Shown here in pieces: positions 58,524-64,000 of a DNA stretch of 64,000 bases. The notes below the pieces were generated by a model, which was given only the letters and a program-made list of their open reading frames with translations, ran no database searches and was not told the DNA's origin. The position numbers were made by a program, and so were the translations under genes. Location of the stretch: NCBI GenBank assembly GCA_017526585.1, contig JAFXRC010000043.1, positions 62,001 through 126,000 of the forward strand, read 5' to 3'. The DNA comes from Fibrobacter sp. Lineage in GTDB: Bacteria; Fibrobacterota; Fibrobacteria; Fibrobacterales; Fibrobacteraceae. Position 1 is the first letter of the stretch, and each line of letters begins with the position of its first letter.

Positions 58524-59348
58524 TTACTCCAAATTTGAGAACAGGTGCAGGTTCAGTTGGTACACGCCGTCGGCGTGCTCCTTGTCTTCACCGATGATGC
58601 GCCTTGCCTTTGCCTTGAATTCTTGCAGTTCCGCTTCGAGCTTCTTATAGGCTTCGCTCGAAATGCTGAACGTGAGCGTGCTCATGACGGTCGGTTTCTT
58701 GGGTGGCGTGATGAGCGCCTGCTTCGAAAGTTCAAAACATTGCAGCTGGTACTGCTTGATGAGCTCTGCGTTGTTGTAGGGACCGCTGCTGATGCTTTCC
58801 CTAGTGGGCTTCCAGAAACCACCTTCGTTTTTGCGGGCAAGTCCCAGCCGTTCGAGCAGTGCAAGGGAATCCTTCAACTTGCCCAGCGGAACCTTGGGAA
58901 AAATCCGCTTCTGTACCGGGGTCAGGTCGTCGTCCACATCCACCGCGTCTAGGATCGCAAAAAGGGCGCTGTGGTACCAGCGGCTGTAATATTCGTAGGC
59001 GTCTTCGTTCAAAATGTGCTGCGGGCTCGGATGCAGCTTCAAAAGCTCCTGCATCGCGTCGTTGCGCGCCGAGTCGCTTTTCGCCTGGTCGAGTTCCACC
59101 ATGGTCTCAAAATACTTCGCCTCTTTCTTGTCGAGTTCAAGGATCTCGATGAACTTAGCCACCATGCGGGGACTGACCTTTTTTCCTCTGAGAACATCGG
59201 CAAAGTAGCTGCGACTCTTTTCAAGCCCCAGCAGGTTGCAAATCTCGGTACGTGTAAAGCTCGGTTCCGCCTGCATGCGTGCCGCCTGGTATTCTTCCAG
59301 GAATTTGCGAAAATGCGTAAATTGGTATATGTCTAAAAAACGGTTCAC
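58524..59348 (-). CDS. TIGR02147 family (DUF4423) regulator-like protein, copy 3
   Basis: The 275-residue product starts with GTG 59348 and shows the family N-terminus DIYQFTHFRKFLEEY. An HTH-like region (LGLEKSRSYFADVLRGKK) and the shared C-terminal blocks MSTLTFSISSEAYKKLE and GVYQLNLHLFSN follow. No Shine-Dalgarno precedes the GTG. A - strand TATATT at 59360-59355 would place the transcript start at the GTG itself. A 13-bp direct repeat lies upstream. It is co-transcribed with the LamG-type lipoprotein gene. Confidence 0.83.
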   Translation of the reverse strand: MNRFLDIYQFTHFRKFLEEYQAARMQAEPSFTRTEICNLLGLEKSRSYFADVLRGKKVSPRMVAKFIEILELDKKEAKYFETMVELDQAKSDSARNDAMQELLKLHPSPQHILNEDAYEYYSRWYHSALFAILDAVDVDDDLTPVQKRIFPKVPLGKLKDSLALLERLGLARKNEGGFWKPTRESISSGPYNNAELIKQYQLQCFELSKQALITPPKKPTVMSTLTFSISSEAYKKLEAELQEFKAKARRIIGEDKEHADGVYQLNLHLFSNLE

Positions 59349-59363
59349 ATTGTAAATATATAC

Positions 59364-59409
59364 AATTTTTTGAGAACATGCAACCGTAAAAATACATTTT
59401 TTGAGAACA
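59364..59409. repeat. Direct repeat upstream of TIGR02147 copy 3
   Basis: TTTTTTGAGAACA occurs at 59364-59376 and 59397-59409, 33 bp apart (about three helical turns). This could be a tandem binding site, for example for autoregulation. Confidence 0.45.
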
Positions 59410-59435
59410 ACACCCCGGCGGAAGGGTCAGGGGCT

Positions 59436-60605
59436 TTAATTGTCCATAGAATCGATTCCTTCAAATACGATTTCGTCGATTTGGAGGAATGTTCCGCTGG
59501 AGACGAAAATGGAGAATATGCCGATTTCGTTGGAAATTTCAGCCCAGGGCACTTGCAAGTTTTCTTCGTTTAGTATTTCCTGTCCGGGGCGCAGGACGAT
59601 TTCGGTCCATTCTTGGGAGGCTTGTGCGGTCCAGAGCGCCTTGCGGTAGGTGTTGTCGCCGACTTCGCGGTAGTGCTCCAGCGCGATGTTTAGTTCGCAA
59701 TCGCCACGCACTTTCATGCGGATGGCGGTGAGTGCGCTCAGATCGTAGTATCCCGTATCGAGCCCTAGGTGCGTTCCGAGCAGAAGGTAGCCTGAATCCG
59801 CTTGCGTGAACTGCATCGAAAGGATTTTTCCAGATGCACCGTCTTCAATTGCCGATGCAAAGCCTTCTGCCGTATCAGGCTTAACCCAGCTGGATGCTCC
59901 GGACGCTACATAATACCAGCCGAAGTTCTTGTGGGTCGCGGCGAAGTTGTTCAGGCTGTCGCCATCCTCGAAATCCTCAAAGACGTATTCGCGGGTCAAT
60001 TCTGGAATGCGTATGAGCGCGTCGGCTTCGGCTCCCGCATCAAGCGAGAACGTGGCGACAGCGGAATCTCCGGCGAGTACGGTGAACATGCCTGCGGGGA
60101 CGTGAGCGAATACGTAATCGCTGCCGGAGCGCGCAGCCGTGTACGGCGTCGATTCCAGGTGCAGCAATTCAAACAGTTTCTCGTCTTCTGCCGCCCCTGT
60201 GCGTATCGTAAGGGATGCGGACGGCGCAAGCTCAATTTCGGCGACCGACGAATCGGTCGGCTCGAAGGCTTCCCAGTTCATGAGAGAAGAATCTGCGCCG
60301 GCGATACCTTCGACAAAGCAGTTCCCGCTGGAACATTCTTCTGCGAGCGAATCGAAGTGGGCTAGTCCTGAATCATTGGAAACGGCGCTTTCTATCTGCG
60401 CAAGGTCCGTCTTGGAAAATAATGTGATGCGGGCCTGGGGCAGTGGCTGTCCGGCGTTGTCCATGACTACAACTGCAATCCCGTTTGTCGTCTCGCTTGT
60501 GGCGCCTGCCACGCCGGACTCCTTGTCCGAACAGCCGATGAATAGCGCAAGGCAGAGCAGAGCGCAAAATGAAAGGCAAACCGATGTCTCCGTCATTTTT
60601 TTCAT
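59436..60605 (-). CDS. Lipoprotein with jelly-roll domain, partner of TIGR02147 copy 2
   Basis: ATG 60605 overlaps the TIGR02147 stop by 4 bp (ATGA). The signal sequence ends Leu-Phe-Ile-Gly-Cys-Ser, a lipobox. A short carboxypeptidase-regulatory-like domain follows (about 40-95, GQPLPQARITLFSK, SGLAHFDSLA). The C-terminal jelly roll (about 205-385) starts YVFEDFEDGDSLNNF and ends LQIDEIVFEGID, a CBM11/CIA30-like pattern also seen in the 8096-9331 protein. The design is the same as in the first pair, with little sequence identity. Confidence 0.8.
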   Translation of the reverse strand: MKKMTETSVCLSFCALLCLALFIGCSDKESGVAGATSETTNGIAVVVMDNAGQPLPQARITLFSKTDLAQIESAVSNDSGLAHFDSLAEECSSGNCFVEGIAGADSSLMNWEAFEPTDSSVAEIELAPSASLTIRTGAAEDEKLFELLHLESTPYTAARSGSDYVFAHVPAGMFTVLAGDSAVATFSLDAGAEADALIRIPELTREYVFEDFEDGDSLNNFAATHKNFGWYYVASGASSWVKPDTAEGFASAIEDGASGKILSMQFTQADSGYLLLGTHLGLDTGYYDLSALTAIRMKVRGDCELNIALEHYREVGDNTYRKALWTAQASQEWTEIVLRPGQEILNEENLQVPWAEISNEIGIFSIFVSSGTFLQIDEIVFEGIDSMDN

Positions 60606-61450
60606 CGTTCTTCCTTTTTCATCATCGGGAACAACTGGAAATTTAACTGATAAACGCTGTCGCAAATTTGCGAAGGCATCGCATTGACCACATTTACGAT
60701 GGATTTTCGCGTCTCGGCGAGGATTTCGCGGATTTTTTCAATCTGTTTCGAGTCGAGCGCCATCGTGAGCGTGCTGATATCGCGCTTTTCCTTGGGGGTA
60801 TCGGCGATGGACTTGCGGGCAAGTTCCGCAATGCTTGCCTGGTAGTCGCTGATGCAGGCGCTCAGCCAGTGTTCCTTCGTCTTGAGGTGGGCCTCGGTAG
60901 GCACCACGCGGCCATCCTTGCGGGTATGCGCGAGCCCGAGCTGCAATAGCGCGTCTACTGCGGTTTCTACCTGCGATGCCGTGAGCTTCGGAAGACAACT
61001 TTCACCGAGGGCTGCGGCGTCCTGCGGTCCCCGGTAATCGAAGACGTCGAGTGCCGAGCGAATCATCGGGTAAAACCACTGCTGAAAGTAGCGGTAGCGT
61101 GCTTCGTCGAGTTCGCGGCAGGCGGCAGGGCGCATTTTTTGAAGTGTCTCGAAGTGTTTGCGCACGTCCTTGTCGTTTTTGGCCTTGCTATACGCAATCA
61201 TTTCGCGGAAGTATTCCGCCTTGGCTTCCTTGAATCGGAAGAACTGCACGAACGTCTCGATGCACTTGGGCGAAACGTGGCGCTTGCCCTGCAAAATCTT
61301 TACCAGGAGGCTCGCATCCATATTGACCGCAGTGGCAAACACGCGGTAGCTGAACGTCGGGTCCAGCGACTTTTCCAGTTCGTAGAACTCCTGCAAAAAC
61401 TTGCGGTAGTCGGAATAGTCGTATATGTTGATCTTGTTTTTCGAAAACAT
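60602..61450 (-). CDS. TIGR02147 family (DUF4423) regulator-like protein, copy 2
   Basis: ATG 61450 is preferred over the in-frame TTG at 61468. The product shows the family N-terminus NIYDYSDYRKFLQEFYEL, an HTH-like region (VNMDASLLVKILQGKRHVS) and the C-terminal blocks ISTLTMALDSKQIEKI and SVYQLNFQLFPM. It stands divergent from the GH26 mannanase gene across 167 bp that contain a TTGACA/TGTCCA dyad. The - strand TATAAA at 61485-61480 lies 56.5 bp from the dyad centre. Control of the mannanase or of its own operon is inference. Confidence 0.85.
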   Translation of the reverse strand: MFSKNKINIYDYSDYRKFLQEFYELEKSLDPTFSYRVFATAVNMDASLLVKILQGKRHVSPKCIETFVQFFRFKEAKAEYFREMIAYSKAKNDKDVRKHFETLQKMRPAACRELDEARYRYFQQWFYPMIRSALDVFDYRGPQDAAALGESCLPKLTASQVETAVDALLQLGLAHTRKDGRVVPTEAHLKTKEHWLSACISDYQASIAELARKSIADTPKEKRDISTLTMALDSKQIEKIREILAETRKSIVNVVNAMPSQICDSVYQLNFQLFPMMKKEER

Positions 61451-61533
61451 GGCGGGCCTGCATTCCAAAAATACATTTTTTTATAAATAGACATTGTTTC
61501 GCCTCGTTTTGCATCCTATTTTTTACAATTGTG

Positions 61534-61549
61534 TTGACATTTTTGTCCA
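61534..61549. promoter_or_regulatory. Shared operator between TIGR02147 copy 2 and the GH26 gene
   Basis: TTGACA-TTTT-TGTCCA has a 4-nt centre instead of 3, with the centre between 61541 and 61542. Flanking GTG/CAC extends the symmetry. Towards the - strand gene a TATAAA box is 56.5 bp away. Towards GH26 the TATATT box (61591-61596) is 49.5 bp away. Confidence 0.45.
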
Positions 61550-61617
61550 CACAGGATGGATTAATTTGGGTGATTTCTTCTAAAAAAAGGTATATTCGTT
61601 GAAAACGAGGAATCGCT

Positions 61618-63270
61618 ATGAATATCGTAAGAAACATGCTTTTTGTGAGCTTTTCACTTGCCATGATCGCATTTGCCGCCAAGTACGAAGCCGAATCGGC
61701 AACCGTATCTAGCGAAGCTAAAATTGTCAACAGCAGTGGAGTTTCGGGTACAGGGTACGTAAGCCTCCAAGAAGGCAACATTACTTTCGCGGGAGTCACC
61801 GTCGAAACCGCAGGCAAATACACGCTCGCCATTCATTACAAGGCGGGTGATTACAAGGCTAACTACCTCAAGGTGAATGGCGCCTCCGCAGGCACAATCG
61901 ACTTTGCGGCAACGACCGGATGGGCAGACGTCACAACGGCCGTCACGCTCAAGGCGGGCACAAACACCATCGCCATCGAGAAATACTGGGGATGGATTGA
62001 CGTCGACTACATCGATATTTCTGCCTACGAATCCACCCCCTTCAAGATTTCCGCGACCCCAGTTACCCCGAACGCGACCGAAAGCGCCGTAAAGCTCTAC
62101 AGTTTCTTGCGCGAGAACTTTGGCAAGAAGACGATTAGCGGCATCATGACCGGAGACATGAGCGGTTACACGCTGGGCGCCGATTTTAAGACCCACGACG
62201 ACGTGAAGTACATCTATACGCGCACGGGCAAGTACCCAGTGCTCGTCGGTCTTGACTTCCTTTTCGCGACAGGCCCGAACGCTTCCGGCAGCTGGAACAT
62301 GGAATACACCGACAAGGCCATCTCCATCGCAAAGGGGCTATGGAAGGCAGGCGGCATCCCTGCATTCACCTGGCACTGGAAGGATCCCCTCGACAAGAAG
62401 GACGCCTTCTACATCCAGAGCGCAGCCGGCACCAACGAATATACGGACTTCGACTTCTCTACCGGATTCAAGGCCGGCACCACCGAATGGGACACCGAAA
62501 GTGCGGCCTACAAGGGAATCATTGCCGACATCGACCATATCGCCGACTACTTCCTCGACCTGCAGAAAGAAGGCGTCGCGGGCATCTTCCGTCCCCTGCA
62601 CGAAGCGGGTGGCAAGTGGTTCTGGTGGAGCATCAATTCGGGCGAGCAGTTCGCGGCTCTCTACCGCCTGGTATTTGACCGCATGGTGAAGGTGAAGGGC
62701 GTAAAGAACATGATCTGGGTGTTCAACCCCGAAGGTTCTACCGTCACCTCCTGGGATCCGGGCAGCGAATACTACGACATCCTTTCCATCGACATCTACA
62801 ACAACGAAAACGACCATTCCAGCAACGCGAGCGCCTTCGACAAGTTTAAGAGCGCATCGAACGGGACGAAGATCCTCGCGCTCAGCGAAAACGGGCCCAT
62901 TCCCGACGTGAACAACATGCACACCGACGAAGCCGTATGGAGCTGGTGGATGCCGTGGTACAGCACCTGGAGCGGAACCTGGCCCGGCCAGACAAGCGAA
63001 ACAGTCTGGAAGAGCAACATGGATGACGAGCGAATCCTTTCTCTCGAGGACATGCCCGGCTGGGAAAAGTACAAGCCGAATGTTTCTGATTCGGGAACGA
63101 CTCGTATAGCTGATCGTTTCTACCTGCGTGGAGAATCGACCATGATGGGCGTGTACGACATGAACGGCCATTACATGGGTGCCTCGACGCAGAACCTTCC
63201 GCAGGGACGCTATATTGTCCGCTCCCGCGTGCAAGGACGTATGGTAAATGCAGTGTATCTGAAAAAGTAA
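61618..63270 (+). CDS. Secreted CBM35-GH26 endo-beta-mannanase
   Basis: AACGAGG precedes ATG 61618, and a signal peptide ends near Ala-Phe-Ala-Ala. An N-terminal CBM35 (about 20-140: YEAESATVS, GYVSLQEGN, GWIDVDYIDIS) leads into a GH26 barrel. The acid/base is Glu at about 329 (FRPLHEAGG) and the nucleophile Glu at about 424 (LALSENGP). WWWMPWYS and the preceding Trp residues fit the active site. Endo-1,4-beta-mannanase is the usual activity. A short T9SS-like tail ends the protein (MGVYDMNGHYMG, GRYIVRSRVQGRM). It lacks CBM6, unlike most enzymes of the left cluster. Confidence 0.92.
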   Translation: MNIVRNMLFVSFSLAMIAFAAKYEAESATVSSEAKIVNSSGVSGTGYVSLQEGNITFAGVTVETAGKYTLAIHYKAGDYKANYLKVNGASAGTIDFAATTGWADVTTAVTLKAGTNTIAIEKYWGWIDVDYIDISAYESTPFKISATPVTPNATESAVKLYSFLRENFGKKTISGIMTGDMSGYTLGADFKTHDDVKYIYTRTGKYPVLVGLDFLFATGPNASGSWNMEYTDKAISIAKGLWKAGGIPAFTWHWKDPLDKKDAFYIQSAAGTNEYTDFDFSTGFKAGTTEWDTESAAYKGIIADIDHIADYFLDLQKEGVAGIFRPLHEAGGKWFWWSINSGEQFAALYRLVFDRMVKVKGVKNMIWVFNPEGSTVTSWDPGSEYYDILSIDIYNNENDHSSNASAFDKFKSASNGTKILALSENGPIPDVNNMHTDEAVWSWWMPWYSTWSGTWPGQTSETVWKSNMDDERILSLEDMPGWEKYKPNVSDSGTTRIADRFYLRGESTMMGVYDMNGHYMGASTQNLPQGRYIVRSRVQGRMVNAVYLKK

Positions 63271-63311
63271 GCGTGGCCTTAGCCGGAAATAGGCTAAAAA
63301 ACGAAACGACT

Positions 63312-63344
63312 TGTCCCTTTGTTAACTCAAAAGGGACATTTTTT
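63312..63344 (+). terminator. Terminator of the GH26 gene
   Basis: TGTCCCTTT (63312-63320) pairs with AAAGGGACA (63330-63338), followed by TTTTTT. Confidence 0.9.
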
Positions 63345-63378
63345 GTCTGTTTTGCTCGTGGATAACACATTTTTACGG

Positions 63379-63402
63379 GGAGAAAATGGATTTTCTCCCC
63401 AA
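63379..63402 (+). other. Hairpin in front of the M6-type protease gene
   Basis: GGGGAGAAAAT and ATTTTCTCCCC form a near-perfect hairpin about 25 bp before the start codon, without a T-tract. A -10-like TATTTT lies at 63410-63415 and an AGGGTGAGA ribosome site before the ATG, so it may lie just upstream of the promoter. Confidence 0.4.
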
Positions 63403-63425
63403 AATGGATTATTTTTAGGGTGAGA

Positions 63426-64000
63426 ATGAAAATGGCGCTCGACAGATTCTTTTTTGCGGCGGCGACTGCCTGTATGTTGGCATCGCCGTCTTTTGCGCGT
63501 CCTGCGGCAACGGGTATAGAGACCATCCGAAATTGTGATGGAAGCTCGATCTCGGTTCGCTATTCTGGCGACGAACATTACCACTATGCAGAAACTTCCG
63601 ATGGCATTCTTGTCATGTACGATGGCGAAGGCTGCCTAGTTTATGTGGATGAGCAGGGAAATCCTACGAAAACACTGGCGAAAGATCCGGAAGCACGCAC
63701 TGCGGGGGATTCTTCTTTATTAAAGGGGCTCTCCCAGGAATCTGCTCGAAAGAATCATGAAAGGCGGCGTGGAGGTCGATTTCCCAAGGACACCTCCCTG
63801 ACAGAGAAGACATCTTATACGCATACCCCCGTGATGGCGTATAATCAGAAGGGTGTCTCTGCTTTGCTTAAGCGTCCGACCCCTCAAAAATGGACCATGG
63901 GGGAGCGCTGGTTCCCGGTGCTACTGGTCGGGACGACCGACAAGGCGCATGGCGACTCGGCGAAATTCTATGATTTCTTGAATACGCCCGGCTATAGCGA
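63426..64000 (+). CDS. Secreted M6-family metalloprotease-like protein (partial, runs off the end)
   Basis: The frame opens at ATG 63426 (or 63432) after AGGGTGAGA and is still open at the window end, giving about 191 residues. A signal peptide ends near Ser-Phe-Ala-Arg. The next part (SISVRYSGDEHYHYAETSDGILV) and the later WFPVLLVGTTDKAHGDSAKFYDFLNTPGYS match the N-terminal region of M6 (immune inhibitor A-like) peptidases, where the zinc HExxH motif comes later. The zinc site is outside the window, so activity cannot be confirmed. Confidence 0.65.
   Translation, partial: MKMALDRFFFAAATACMLASPSFARPAATGIETIRNCDGSSISVRYSGDEHYHYAETSDGILVMYDGEGCLVYVDEQGNPTKTLAKDPEARTAGDSSLLKGLSQESARKNHERRRGGRFPKDTSLTEKTSYTHTPVMAYNQKGVSALLKRPTPQKWTMGERWFPVLLVGTTDKAHGDSAKFYDFLNTPGYS

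Noticed and set aside
63335..63347. GACA-N5-TGTC before the M6-type protease gene as another operator copy
   Set aside because: The left half belongs to the GH26 terminator stem, the central spacing is 5, and the distance to the next -10 does not match the set.

Overview
The window looks like a chromosomal segment of Fibrobacter (phylum Fibrobacterota), a specialist plant cell-wall degrader. This rests on Fibrobacter-type domains (the FISUMP/TIGR02145 domain and TIGR02147/DUF4423 proteins), many secreted glycoside hydrolases carrying CBM6 modules and T9SS-like C-terminal tails, and the overall gene set. Assignments come from reading motifs by eye; no database search was run.

Layout. 1-127 is the tail of a secreted protein and 261-2099 a GH27 enzyme. 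2281-7113 is the sbcDC repair operon. 7236-9331 is a TIGR02147 regulator-like gene overlapping a lipoprotein gene. 9449-39458 is a hemicellulose/pectin side-chain enzyme cluster, almost all on the + strand: GH127, GH5, GH141, GH95, GH43, GH2, a GH39-like clan-A enzyme, a CE1-like esterase (- strand) and two tandem GH10 xylanases. It is interrupted by an AT-richer accessory patch (12189-16066: DUF4143 ATPase, FISUMP lipoprotein, GIY-YIG-like protein, small lipoprotein) and by an S66 peptidase and a SIMPL protein (17932-19959). 39586-50714 is mostly housekeeping: rplM-rpsI, flavoprotein, SAHH-like protein, outer-membrane barrel, NfnA/B-type oxidoreductase pair, sigma-like factor, tRNA-Val and phosphopantetheinyl transferase. 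50714-57017 holds a 1765-residue lipoprotein and a prepilin peptidase. 57021-61450 has two more TIGR02147-lipoprotein pairs, divergent from a CBM35-GH26 mannanase (61618-63270). A secreted M6-type protease runs off the right end.

Main observations. (1) Eleven promoters, ten before glycoside hydrolase genes and one before the first TIGR02147 gene, share one design: a 15-bp dyad of the form TTGACA-N3-TGTCAA whose centre lies 56-58 bp upstream of a -10 box, with a poor -35 box. Genes outside this group (tRNA-Val, rplM, SIMPL, S66) have ordinary TTGACA or TTGCAA -35 boxes. This looks like a class-I-activator regulon for polysaccharide degradation; its regulator is not identifiable here. (2) Three TIGR02147-lipoprotein pairs, each a cytoplasmic HTH-like protein coupled to a lipoprotein with a carbohydrate-binding-like fold, look like a repeated, undescribed surface-sensing module. 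At least two of them lie at the shared operator. (3) rpsI appears to start with ATC.

Polysaccharide side chains would be removed by the GH27, GH95, GH127, GH141, GH43, GH2 and CE1 enzymes, and backbones cut by GH10, GH5 and GH26. CBM6 and CBM35 modules would hold the enzymes on substrate.
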